DNA of 13,081 nt from assembly GCA_900554585.1 (NCBI GenBank), contig USHS01000015.1, forward strand, positions 1-13,081. The letters are read 5' to 3'. The notes beneath the pieces are model-generated. The model saw only the letters and a list, made by a program, of their open reading frames with translations, was not told where the DNA came from and made no database searches. The translations under genes and the position numbers were made by a program. Every line of letters starts with the position of its first letter. The stretch's first letter is position 1. Positions 6,540 to 13,081 of this stretch are shown here, piece after piece. The stretch comes from an uncultured Collinsella sp. GTDB taxonomy: Bacteria > Actinomycetota > Coriobacteriia > Coriobacteriales > Coriobacteriaceae.

Positions 6540-6560
6540 ACGGTCTGCGTGCCGTCGTTT
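6539..6560 (+). terminator. Weak possible terminator after regulator 1
   Basis: GACGG (6539-6543, overlapping the stop codon) can pair with CCGTC (6552-6556), with GTTT after it. The stem is only five or six pairs and the T-run is short, so this is a weak candidate. Confidence 0.25.
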
Positions 6561-6572
6561 ACCATCGCAGGT

Positions 6573-6599
6573 TTGGCATGGGCGCGCGGTGGGCATAAT
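6573..6599 (+). promoter_or_regulatory. Possible promoter of the phospholipase C-like gene
   Basis: CATAAT (6594-6599) is a 5-of-6 -10 hexamer in the context GTGGGCATAATG. TTGGCA (6573-6578) could serve as the -35, with a short 15-bp spacer. Similar GGG-YAYRAT-G cores lie before the MFS gene (7631) and the glycosyltransferase (9030), which raises the chance that this is a housekeeping promoter style in this genome. Confidence 0.38.
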
Positions 6600-6631
6600 G
6601 GGTGGCATCGAATGAAATCGAAAGGATCATT

Positions 6632-7576
6632 ATGCCCGCGCTTATCACCCATCATCTGTTTGGCGAGGAAAGCATCGACCGTCTTCCGCAGGGCGTCATC
6701 ACGTCCGATGAAGAGCGCATTGCCTTTATCTTGGGCAACCAAGGCCCCGACCCGTTTTTCTTTCACATTCTGACACCGCGTGTTTCCGACTGCACGCTGC
6801 TGGCGCAGGTCATGCATCGGTCGCGCATGTCTCGTCAGTTTGCGTGCCTGCGCGACGGCGTGTCACATCTGCTGCCGCGCGACGCCAGCTTGGGTCGCGC
6901 CTTTGCGCTGGGCCTGCTGTCTCATTACGTGCTCGACCGCAACGCCCATCCCTTTGTCTATGAGCAGCAGTTTGGCATTGTCGAGTCCGATTCAGAGCTT
7001 GAGGATTCGAGCAGTCAGGTCCATGCCGTGATCGAGAGCGACCTGGATGTACTGATGCTGCAGCTTAAACGCGATGGCGCTACGGTCGACGATTACCCGC
7101 CGGCGGGCGAGATCGTCACCACCGATCGCATCAATCGCGTGGCCGGCGTGCTGATGAGCTATGTTGCCGGACGCGTGTATGGCATTGACATTCCGGCGGG
7201 GGAGTACGGTGCTGCCGTTGCCAATATGCAGCGACTTTACCGCGCGATTGAGCCGGCCGGCTCCGCAAAGACGCGCGCGATCTCGCTGGTTGAGGGCTTG
7301 GTGCACGACTACTCGCTGCTCGACGGCCTTGCCCATCGCGTGACGACGGAGCTGCCCGAGCGCACCGGTAACCTGGGCCATCTGACATGGAAGAATCCCT
7401 TTACCGACGAGGTCTCGAACGAGAGTTTCCCCGAGGTCTTTGATCGCGCGCTGGTCGATTACGAGTGCACGGTCGCACGTTTTATCGAGACCGGTGACAT
7501 GGATGCCGTGACCAGTCACGTCAACTACAGCGGTCGCGTGCTGGAAGCCGATGAGGAGTTCGACCGCGAGGAATAG
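6632..7576 (+). CDS. Zinc-dependent phospholipase C-like protein
   Basis: From ATG 6632 the product is 314 residues. The start is chosen because AAAGGA (6621-6626) lies 5 nt upstream; an in-frame GTG at 6602 has no such site. It fits the Zn_dep_PLPC family (PF00882 type). Likely zinc ligands are seen in ITHHLFGE (His7, His8), GNQGPDPFFF (Asp40), LLSHYVLDRNAHPF (His98, Asp102, His106) and VHAVIESDLDV (His131, Glu135). Classical members are secreted phospholipases, but this one has no signal peptide or transmembrane helix and appears cytoplasmic. Such stand-alone versions are mostly of unknown function, and lipid hydrolysis is not proven. It stands alone, with its own possible promoter, between regulator 1 and the MFS gene, and its role relative to the two-component modules is unclear. 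Confidence 0.82.
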   Translation: MPALITHHLFGEESIDRLPQGVITSDEERIAFILGNQGPDPFFFHILTPRVSDCTLLAQVMHRSRMSRQFACLRDGVSHLLPRDASLGRAFALGLLSHYVLDRNAHPFVYEQQFGIVESDSELEDSSSQVHAVIESDLDVLMLQLKRDGATVDDYPPAGEIVTTDRINRVAGVLMSYVAGRVYGIDIPAGEYGAAVANMQRLYRAIEPAGSAKTRAISLVEGLVHDYSLLDGLAHRVTTELPERTGNLGHLTWKNPFTDEVSNESFPEVFDRALVDYECTVARFIETGDMDAVTSHVNYSGRVLEADEEFDREE

Positions 7577-7630
7577 GGCTCGTGCGTGCCCCTTTGCCGA
7601 ATCCTTACCGGTGCTTCTGGACAATTGGGG

Positions 7631-7636
7631 TACGAT
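7631..7636 (+). promoter_or_regulatory. Possible -10 element of the MFS gene
   Basis: TACGAT (7631-7636) sits in the context TTGGGGTACGATG, 47 nt before the MFS start codon. It resembles the cores at 6594 and 9030. No clear -35 at proper spacing is visible. Confidence 0.28.
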
Positions 7637-7677
7637 GAACTAGCTGCATATCGGGCGAATACGAAGGGTCCCTGTCC

Positions 7678-8937
7678 ATGAAATACACCAAGCTCGAGCG
7701 TAACTGGGTCATGTACGATGTGGGCAATTCGGCCCTCGTGCTGCTCAATACCTCGGTGGTGCCCATCTACTTTAACGCCATCAATACCGGTGCTTCCTCG
7801 GCAGACCTGGTGGTCGCTTGGGGCAACGCGCAGACGATCGCCTCGCTGGTCATTGCCATGCTCATGCCCATTTTGGGCGCACTTGCCGACTACGCGGGCA
7901 ATAAGATCAAGTTCTTCATGGGCTTTTTCCTGACCGGCCTGGTGCTTTGCCTGGCGCAGGCTATCCCAATGTCCGCCATGGCATTTTTGACCGTGTACGT
8001 GCTGTGCACCATCGGCCTCAACTCTTCTATGACGTTCTACGACGCCATGCTGCCCGACATTACCACCGACGAGCGCATGGACGCCGTGTCCAGCTCGGGC
8101 TATGCCTGGGGCTACATCGGTTCCACTGTGCCGTTCATCATCTGCCTGGCGCTTATCATGGGTGGTCCCGCTCTTGGTGTCCCCACCATGCTGGCAACGC
8201 GTCTGTCGTTTGTCATCACTGGTGCCTGGTGGCTCATCTTTACCCTGCCGCTCATTCGCACCTATAAGCAAAAGTACGGTCGCGAGCGTGGTCCCGAGGA
8301 CACCATCGGCCACATCGTGGGCGGCGTGTTCTCCGAGGTCGGACACACCATGCACGAGATCGCCCACAACAAGACCGTGCTGGTCTACATGATCGCGTTC
8401 TTCTTCTACATCGACGGCGTGCACACGGTCATTTCCATGGCAACCAGCTATGGATCGGCTTTGGGCATCGACTCGACCCAACTGGTGCTGGCTCTGCTCG
8501 TTACGCAGTTTGTGGCCTTTCCGTCCGCCATCATCTACGGCAAGCTTGCCGGTCGCGTGGGCACACTCAATATGATCTTGGTGGCCGTCGCCGCCTATAT
8601 GGGCATCGTGCTCTTTGCCGCGTTCTTCCTCAAGACCGCCTTTGAGTTTTGGGTGCTTGCCATTTTGGTCGGCCTGTTCCAAGGCGGCGTACAGGCGCTG
8701 AGCCGTAGCTACTTCGGTCGCATTATTCCCAAGGAAAAGTCCAACGAGTACTACGGCTTCTTTGATATCTTTGGCCGCTATGCAAGTGTTATGGGCACCT
8801 TCTTGGTGTCGGTCGTTACCTCGCTGACCGGCAACCCCTCGCTGGGCGTCCTGTCTATCGGCGTGCTGCTGGTGGTGGGCTTTGTACTGCTGGTCCGTCT
8901 GTCCCGCATGTCTCAGACGGCAGAGCAGGCCGCATAG
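7678..8937 (+). CDS. UMF1/Atg22-type MFS transporter
   Basis: A 419-residue membrane protein with about 12 hydrophobic segments, sized as an MFS carrier. The N-terminus NWVMYDVGNSA, the segment FYDAMLPDI near residues 120-130 and SSSGYAWGYIGS near 140-151 are hallmarks of the UMF1 branch related to Atg22. The PILGALADYAGNKIKF stretch is the usual MFS loop between TM2 and TM3. Bacterial members are common but their substrates are mostly unknown; fungal Atg22 exports amino acids from the vacuole. An AAGGG at 7664-7668 precedes ATG 7678. The gene begins 101 nt after the phospholipase-like gene and is followed by a 171-bp gap with a terminator, so it may be a single-gene unit. Confidence 0.9.
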   Translation: MKYTKLERNWVMYDVGNSALVLLNTSVVPIYFNAINTGASSADLVVAWGNAQTIASLVIAMLMPILGALADYAGNKIKFFMGFFLTGLVLCLAQAIPMSAMAFLTVYVLCTIGLNSSMTFYDAMLPDITTDERMDAVSSSGYAWGYIGSTVPFIICLALIMGGPALGVPTMLATRLSFVITGAWWLIFTLPLIRTYKQKYGRERGPEDTIGHIVGGVFSEVGHTMHEIAHNKTVLVYMIAFFFYIDGVHTVISMATSYGSALGIDSTQLVLALLVTQFVAFPSAIIYGKLAGRVGTLNMILVAVAAYMGIVLFAAFFLKTAFEFWVLAILVGLFQGGVQALSRSYFGRIIPKEKSNEYYGFFDIFGRYASVMGTFLVSVVTSLTGNPSLGVLSIGVLLVVGFVLLVRLSRMSQTAEQAA

Positions 8938-9029
8938 GAACTTGCCGGTAATTGCGTCCGCCGCGATACTCTTTTGGGGTTATCCGCAATAAACATTCTG
9001 ACTTTCGAACAATGATTAGCCCAAGTGGG

Positions 9030-9035
9030 TATGAT
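9030..9035 (+). promoter_or_regulatory. Possible -10 element upstream of the glycosyltransferase operon
   Basis: TATGAT (9030-9035) is a 5-of-6 -10 hexamer in the context AGTGGGTATGATGG. The best -35-like TTCGAA (9004-9009) is 20 bp away, too far for a standard promoter. If used, the transcript would run into the terminator at 9052-9087 before reaching the first gene. Confidence 0.33.
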
Positions 9036-9051
9036 GGAGTCAGCTAGGTCG

Positions 9052-9087
9052 CGGGGCGTCGCCTGTGTTTGGCGGCGTCCCGTTTTT
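9052..9087 (+). terminator. Intrinsic terminator before the glycosyltransferase gene
   Basis: CGGGGCGTCGCC (9052-9063) pairs with GGCGGCGTCCCG (9071-9082), 12 bp including two G-T wobbles, with a 7-nt loop, followed by TTTTT (9083-9087). It would end MFS transcription 114 nt after that gene's stop. Only 21 nt separate it from the next start codon, so it may also act on the leader of the glycosyltransferase operon. Confidence 0.82.
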
Positions 9088-9108
9088 GTGTTGCAGGGAG
9101 GGTAAGGC

Positions 9109-10296
9109 ATGAACGCCACGGTCGTGATTCCAACGTATTGGGCGGGCGATGACGCTCGCGCAAACGCCCCTGGCACCTATGACCATTCGACACGACTCAA
9201 CGCCGACAATCCCGAACTCGACCGCTGTCTGGCCTCGCTTGGGCAGGTGCGCGACATCCCGCGCATCATCCTTTTGGTGGTCTGTCCCGTTTCTGCCACA
9301 GCCGATGTGTCGCTGCGCGTGCACGAGATTGTCGACGCGCATCCCACGCTCAAGGTCACCGTTGTCACCAACACCCAGGCATCGCGTATCGCCGACCGTG
9401 TGGCGCAGATTGCTCCCAAGGGCTCGGGCGAGTGCGTGAGCCTGCGCGGATACGGCGCCATTCGCAATATGGGGCTTGCCTGCGCTGCGGTGCTCGGCCA
9501 CGATGCCGTTGTCTTTTTGGATGACGACGAGACCGTTATCGATGCCGACTTTATGAAGCGCGCGACCTATGCACTGGGCCAGCAGACGCGTCAAGGCCTG
9601 CCGATTTTGGTTAAGAGCGGTTACTTTTACGATCGAGACGGATCGCCGTTGGCGCCCACAGACAAGGTGGGCATTTGCCATCGTTGGTGGACCAAACGCA
9701 TCGAGTTTAATCGCTGGATGAAAAAGGCGCTCTCGGGCACCCGTATTTCGCGTTCAAACTACGTGTGCGGCGGCCTTGTGGCGCTTCATGCCCGCGCCTT
9801 TACCCGTGTGGCGTTTGACCCGTTTATCACCCGAGGCGAGGACCTAGATTACCTCTTTAACATGCGCATGTTTGGCTACGACGTGTGGTTTGACAACGAG
9901 TGGGTTGTTCGTCACCTGCCGCCCGAGTCCGAGAAGCGCTCGCCGCGCTTTATGCAGGATGTGTACCGTTGGTACTACGAGCGTGCCAAGCTGACATTTG
10001 CCGCGCACCAGCAGGAGCTCGTTCCCGTCACGGCCGCGTCGCTCATGCCCTATCCGGGCCCGTGGATTTCGCGCGAGCTCGACGACCGTGTGCGCAAGAC
10101 CGCCATGGTTCGCAGCATGTTTACCCGCGAGCACGAGGGGTACCTGCGCATTTGGCGGCACGGTATTGACGAGGCCAAGACCTACGCGCGTCAAAACGCC
10201 GCAAGCTACCTGCGTTTTCAGAGTTTCTGGCCCAAGATCATGGACGGGCTCTGGCGCGACGCACAACTGACCAGCATCCTGGAGGGGACTGAATGA
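9109..10296 (+). CDS. GT-A fold glycosyltransferase (family 2-like)
   Basis: A 395-residue protein without signal peptide or membrane helix. It opens with the nucleotide-sugar fold signature ATVVIPTYWAG. It has the metal-binding DXD-type motif VVFLDDDET (Asp138-140), AIRNMGLA upstream of it, and the acidic TRGEDLDYLF (Glu244-Asp245) where family 2 enzymes place the catalytic base. This supports transfer of a sugar from a nucleotide donor on the cytoplasmic side; donor and acceptor cannot be named. The 110 or so residues after 290 (FMQDVYRWYYERAKLTF onward) form an alpha-helical C-terminal part that I do not recognise. AGGGAGGG just before 9109 is a strong ribosome binding site. Its stop overlaps the start of kinase 2 (ATGA), so the two are co-translated. 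This links it to signalling and suggests an envelope polysaccharide or glycolipid target. Confidence 0.85.
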   Translation: MNATVVIPTYWAGDDARANAPGTYDHSTRLNADNPELDRCLASLGQVRDIPRIILLVVCPVSATADVSLRVHEIVDAHPTLKVTVVTNTQASRIADRVAQIAPKGSGECVSLRGYGAIRNMGLACAAVLGHDAVVFLDDDETVIDADFMKRATYALGQQTRQGLPILVKSGYFYDRDGSPLAPTDKVGICHRWWTKRIEFNRWMKKALSGTRISRSNYVCGGLVALHARAFTRVAFDPFITRGEDLDYLFNMRMFGYDVWFDNEWVVRHLPPESEKRSPRFMQDVYRWYYERAKLTFAAHQQELVPVTAASLMPYPGPWISRELDDRVRKTAMVRSMFTREHEGYLRIWRHGIDEAKTYARQNAASYLRFQSFWPKIMDGLWRDAQLTSILEGTE

Positions 10297-11636
10297 TCGA
10301 CCGCCGCGCCCAGCGCGATAATTCAATATCAATCTTTCGCGTGATCGCCGTTGTCTGCGCCATTTGCGTGCTGGTGTACTTTATTTTTGCCCTGGCGACT
10401 GGAATCGAGCCGATCGCGACCGTGGTCGCCTGCGCACTGCTGTGCATCTTTCTGTGCATTTTTATCTATTTGACGCTCAATCCCGATTCGGTGCGTTCGC
10501 AGTACACCGAAGAGACGCTCTCGGTGGCCTCTGCCATGCTCGAGGACATCAAAGGCGGTCTGACGCAGGAGTCGGCGCGCCTGGTGTGCCAGCGCATTTT
10601 GCCCGAGACGCGTGCCATGACGGTTGCCATCACCGACGAGAGCAACGTGCTGGCCTGCGCGGGCGAGTTCGAGGAAAAGCTGCTGCCCGATTCGCCCATC
10701 CACACACTTGCCACGCGCTACGTCATCGAGCACGGTATCGTCCAGTCGTTCAACCGCGTGGTGGACGTGGTGGGCTCGGACGGCTCGCACAACCATGTTC
10801 CCGCCGGTATCATCGCTCCTATCAAGGTGGGCGACCGCACCGTCGGCACGCTCAAGTTCTACTACAAGACCCCGCGTGCTGTCGACCGTACCCAGTATGC
10901 GCTCGCCTCGGGTTTTGCCGAGATCCTGTCCACGCAGCTCGCCATCCACGAGCTCGAGGTGCAAAAGGAGCTCACGGCCCGTGCCGAGGTGCGTGCCCTG
11001 CAGGCGCAGATCAACCCGCACTTCCTGTTCAACACGCTCAACACCATCGCGTCGTTTACGCGTACCGACCCGCTACGCGCCCGCGAGCTGCTGCGCGAGT
11101 TCTCGTCGTTTTACCGCGCCACGCTCGACAACTCGGGATCGCTCATTCCGGTTTCGCGCGAGGTTGCACAGACCAAGCGCTACCTGACGTTTGAGAAGGC
11201 GCGCTTTGGCGAGGATCGTGTGCTGGCGACCTTCGATGTGTCCGAGGACGTCGAGGACACGCTGGTGCCGGCATTTGTAATCCAGCCGATCGTCGAGAAT
11301 GCCGTGCGCCACGGTATGGGCGACGACGATGCGCTGAGGATCGATGTGTCGGTCCACACGGATGGCGACGATGCTATTTTGATTGCGGTCGCCGATAACG
11401 GCGTGGGCATGGATGAAGGTACCGCTGCCAGACTGTTTGACGAGCGCTCTGCCCGTCCCGACGCCAACTCCCCACAGGGTGGCGGCGCCGGTGTGGCCAT
11501 GCACAATATTTCGGAGCGCATCCATCGCTTTTATGGACCGCACTCCTATACGCGCGTCGAATCGGCCCCGGGCAAGGGCACTAAAGTGCTCCTGCATCTC
11601 GATTTGTCGGAGAGCATCTTCGACATTCAAGAGTAG
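10293..11636 (+). CDS. LytS-type sensor histidine kinase 2 (2TM-GAF-HisKA-HATPase)
   Basis: A 447-residue paralogue of kinase 1. Two helices (about 13-35 and 41-62) with a loop of roughly five residues anchor it, leaving no outside sensor. A GAF-like region covers about 74-220. The phospho-acceptor is His243 in the canonical INPHFLFN. The ATPase domain has QPIVENAVRH (Asn336), ADNGVG (367-372) and GGGAGVAMHN (397-405 area). Its ATG lies in the ATGA overlap with the glycosyltransferase stop, with GGAGGGG in the end of that gene, so translation is coupled. Its function should be autophosphorylation and transfer to regulator 2, 72 nt downstream. Shared blocks with kinase 1 (for example ALASGFA, ELTAR and RALQ before the His motif) show a duplication or common source; the N-terminal and loop regions differ, so the signals may differ. 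Confidence 0.93.
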   Translation: MIDRRAQRDNSISIFRVIAVVCAICVLVYFIFALATGIEPIATVVACALLCIFLCIFIYLTLNPDSVRSQYTEETLSVASAMLEDIKGGLTQESARLVCQRILPETRAMTVAITDESNVLACAGEFEEKLLPDSPIHTLATRYVIEHGIVQSFNRVVDVVGSDGSHNHVPAGIIAPIKVGDRTVGTLKFYYKTPRAVDRTQYALASGFAEILSTQLAIHELEVQKELTARAEVRALQAQINPHFLFNTLNTIASFTRTDPLRARELLREFSSFYRATLDNSGSLIPVSREVAQTKRYLTFEKARFGEDRVLATFDVSEDVEDTLVPAFVIQPIVENAVRHGMGDDDALRIDVSVHTDGDDAILIAVADNGVGMDEGTAARLFDERSARPDANSPQGGGAGVAMHNISERIHRFYGPHSYTRVESAPGKGTKVLLHLDLSESIFDIQE

Positions 11637-11708
11637 AATAATTGGTTACGGGTTTAACGCCGGTTGGCGGACGCCCGACGTAGTTAGTTGACGAAAGGTT
11701 TTATCCCT

Positions 11709-12425
11709 ATGCTGCGTGCGATGATTGTGGATGACGAGGCCCCGGCCCGTTCGGAACTTCGCTTCTTGCTCGAGCAGACGGGCAAGATCGGCACGATCAC
11801 AGAAGCGTCGAGCGTTCGCTCCGCCATCGAGATGCTCATGGAGAGCCGCGTCGATGTCGTGTTTCTCGATATTTCGATGCCCGGCGCTTCGGGTCTGCAA
11901 CTTGCCGAGGCACTGCATAAGCTCAAGAATCCGCCGGCGATCGTATTTGTAACCGCGTACAGCGATCATGCGGTCGAGGCGTTTGATGTGGATGCCGTCG
12001 ACTATCTGATGAAGCCGGTCGAGGAGGCTCGCCTGGATCGAGCGATCGATAAGGTTATGCAACGCGCCAAGCCTGTCACGGACAGCAAGGTGACCATCGA
12101 GCGCATCCCGGTGGAAAAGGGCGGCCGCAAGGTCCTCATCCCCGTGGACGACATTCGCTTTATTATGGCCAAGGACGATTACTCCTGTATTTATACGGTC
12201 GATGACCGCTTTTTGTCCACGACCTCGCTGGCACAGTTCGAGGCCAAGCTCTGCGACTTTGGCTTCTTCCGCGTTCACCGCCGCTATATCGTCAACTTGG
12301 CGTGTGTCACCGACGTCGAGACGGTTCCCTCGGGCGCTATCCAGCTGGGCATTACGGGCGTCGACGAACGCGTACCGGTTTCGCGCCGTCGCGTCGTACC
12401 GCTCAAAAAGGCCCTGAGCCTCTAG
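11709..12425 (+). CDS. LytTR-family response regulator 2
   Basis: A 238-residue regulator from ATG 11709. A TTG at 11688 is in frame but would place GAAAGG (11693-11698) inside the gene, while that site suits ATG 11709 at 10-nt spacing. The receiver domain has Asp8-Asp9, the phospho-acceptor Asp54 in FLDISMPG, Thr82 in FVTAYS and Lys102 in LMKPVEEA. The LytTR domain (about 130-236) contains FIMAKDDYSCIY and GFFRVHRRYIVNLACV, ending in VPVSRRR. It is closely similar to regulator 1 along its whole length, so the two may recognise related sites and compete or cross-regulate. The gap to kinase 2 has only a short CGCC/GGCG stem (11659-11670), no terminator, so they should be one transcript. The operon ends at the terminator that follows. 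Confidence 0.94.
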   Translation: MLRAMIVDDEAPARSELRFLLEQTGKIGTITEASSVRSAIEMLMESRVDVVFLDISMPGASGLQLAEALHKLKNPPAIVFVTAYSDHAVEAFDVDAVDYLMKPVEEARLDRAIDKVMQRAKPVTDSKVTIERIPVEKGGRKVLIPVDDIRFIMAKDDYSCIYTVDDRFLSTTSLAQFEAKLCDFGFFRVHRRYIVNLACVTDVETVPSGAIQLGITGVDERVPVSRRRVVPLKKALSL

Positions 12426-12432
12426 TACACCG

Positions 12433-12482
12433 GCCCCGCAGCCCTGTAGACCAAAATCGTCTGCGGAGCCGTGGGGCTTTTT
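12433..12482 (+). terminator. Intrinsic terminator after regulator 2
   Basis: A two-part hairpin: the base GCCCCGC (12433-12439) pairs with GTGGGGC (12471-12477) with one wobble, and an inner TGTAGAC (12445-12451) pairs with GTCTGCG (12459-12465). TTTTT follows at 12478-12482. It closes the glycosyltransferase-kinase-regulator operon. Confidence 0.78.
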
Positions 12483-12519
12483 GCATGAATGCACCAAATC
12501 TTTTTGCGGAAGGGATCCC

Positions 12520-12987
12520 ATGAACAGTGCAAGCGCCAAGCGTATCGACATTATCTCGGACACCCACGGCTATCTTTCGCCTGCGCTCTTGGACGAGCTT
12601 AAGGGTGCGGATCTGATTATCCATGCCGGCGACCTTACGTCGGAGATGGACTACGAGCATCTGCGCACCATCGCCCCCGTGCGAGCGGTGCTGGGCAATA
12701 ACGACTACTACCACGACTATGGTCCCGATGTGGACCGCTTGGCGCTCTTTACCTACGAAGGACTCAAGTTCGCCGTAGCCCACTACCGCGAAGACCTCCC
12801 GGTGGGATCCGTAGACGTAGCCATCAACGGCCACACCCACGTAATCAAAGAAGCCCAAGTGGGTCGCTGCTTGGTCCTCAACCCAGGCAGCGCCAGCTAT
12901 CCAAGAGGCACTCGAGGCCCCACCATGGCCAGAATGCTCGTCAAGGACGGCAAGATTCTGAGCACCAAATTTATTGACCTAGAGTAG
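12520..12987 (+). CDS. YfcE/MJ0936-type metallophosphoesterase
   Basis: A 155-residue, single-domain calcineurin-like phosphoesterase. The start is ATG 12520 with GGAAGGG (12508-12514) upstream; the in-frame TTG at 12481 falls in the terminator T-run and is rejected. All binuclear metal motifs are visible: SDTHG (Asp14, His16), HAGD (Asp38), GNND (Asn60), VAHYRED (His88, in place of the more usual THG) and INGHTH (His105, His107), then LNPGS (120-124). Small members of this family hydrolyse phosphodiesters such as test substrates or cyclic nucleotides in the cytoplasm, with the natural substrate rarely known. It sits alone between two terminators, and its promoter would have to be near 12483-12505 or be read-through. 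The second half, from about 12780, uses many A-ending and AGA/CGA codons that the first half avoids. Confidence 0.92.
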   Translation: MNSASAKRIDIISDTHGYLSPALLDELKGADLIIHAGDLTSEMDYEHLRTIAPVRAVLGNNDYYHDYGPDVDRLALFTYEGLKFAVAHYREDLPVGSVDVAINGHTHVIKEAQVGRCLVLNPGSASYPRGTRGPTMARMLVKDGKILSTKFIDLE

Positions 12988-12994
12988 GTGCAAC

Positions 12995-13029
12995 AAAAAC
13001 GGGGGATGCAGATCGCATCTCCCGTTTTT
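12995..13029. terminator. Strong, probably bidirectional intrinsic terminator
   Basis: AAAAACGGGGGATGC (12995-13009) pairs with GCATCTCCCGTTTTT (13015-13029), 15 bp with one wobble and a 5-nt loop. The A-run on one side and T-run on the other allow termination in both directions. It lies 7 nt after the phosphoesterase stop. Confidence 0.9.
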
Positions 13030-13081
13030 CTTTGAGCCAAAGGCCGAAGTTCAACAACAATCTTAGACAACCCCGCCGAGG
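13030..13081. other. Trailing 52 bases, no feature seen
   Basis: I see no start codon with a ribosome binding site, hairpin or coding frame of note in this short end piece. It is probably intergenic. Confidence 0.5.

Noticed and set aside
7525..8682. 385-codon minus-strand open frame opposite the MFS gene
   Set aside because: His- and Gly-rich antisense artefact of membrane-protein codons; the plus-strand gene is clearly UMF1-type.
11637..11708. Several GTT-containing repeats between kinase 2 and regulator 2
   Set aside because: Their spacings (7, 11, 18, 20 and 24 bp among others) do not give a 21-bp pair, and the cores are not alike.
1..13081. CRISPR array, insertion sequence, prophage or rRNA/tRNA genes
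   Set aside because: No regularly spaced repeats, transposase motifs, phage genes or tRNA cloverleaf were seen by eye on either strand. A tRNAscan or Infernal run would be decisive.

Overview
The window looks like a contig end from a high-GC, gut-type actinobacterium of the class Coriobacteriia, and Collinsella or a close relative is my best guess. The basis is strong C/G-ending codon bias, LytTR two-component systems with GAF-containing LytS-type kinases, a zinc-dependent phospholipase C-like protein and a UMF1-type MFS carrier. The genus is an inference from gene content and style; no rRNA or marker gene is present to prove it. The first 51 bases are not genomic: they are an Illumina Nextera i7 adapter, so the real sequence starts at 52.

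Layout. (1) 52-1044, minus strand: a membrane-anchored C39-like cysteine peptidase, cut off at its C-terminus by the contig edge. (2) 1045-1400: a divergent regulatory region with a perfect 9-bp direct repeat at 21-bp period (a LytTR-type site), a possible promoter and two tandem hairpins in the leader of the next gene. (3) 1401-4262: an APC-family permease and an imidazolonepropionase-like amidohydrolase, both with the codon bias of well-expressed genes, followed by an intrinsic terminator. (4) 4381-6539: two-component module 1, a LytS-type kinase and a LytTR response regulator. (5) 6632-8937: a zinc-dependent phospholipase C-like protein and a UMF1/Atg22-type MFS transporter. (6) 9109-12425: a GT-A glycosyltransferase translationally coupled (ATGA overlap) to a second, paralogous LytS-type kinase, then a second LytTR regulator, closed by a terminator. 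(7) 12520-12987: a YfcE/MJ0936-type metallophosphoesterase with a strong, probably bidirectional terminator.

How it may work together (inference). The permease would import a small amide, dipeptide or N-acyl compound and the amidohydrolase would hydrolyse it in the cytoplasm. The adjacent kinase has two membrane helices with almost no outside loop plus a cytoplasmic GAF-like region, so it probably senses an internal ligand or a membrane partner. Its LytTR regulator, or the paralogous one 6 kb downstream, could act at the direct repeat 145 bp upstream of the permease. This resembles the logic of E. coli BtsS/BtsR and YpdA/YpdB, where LytTR systems switch on a transporter. The second module ties the same signalling design to a glycosyltransferase, suggesting a role at the cell envelope. 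Both operons that begin near a kinase module have an intrinsic terminator just before their first gene with little room for a promoter after it, so read-through or attenuation is worth testing.
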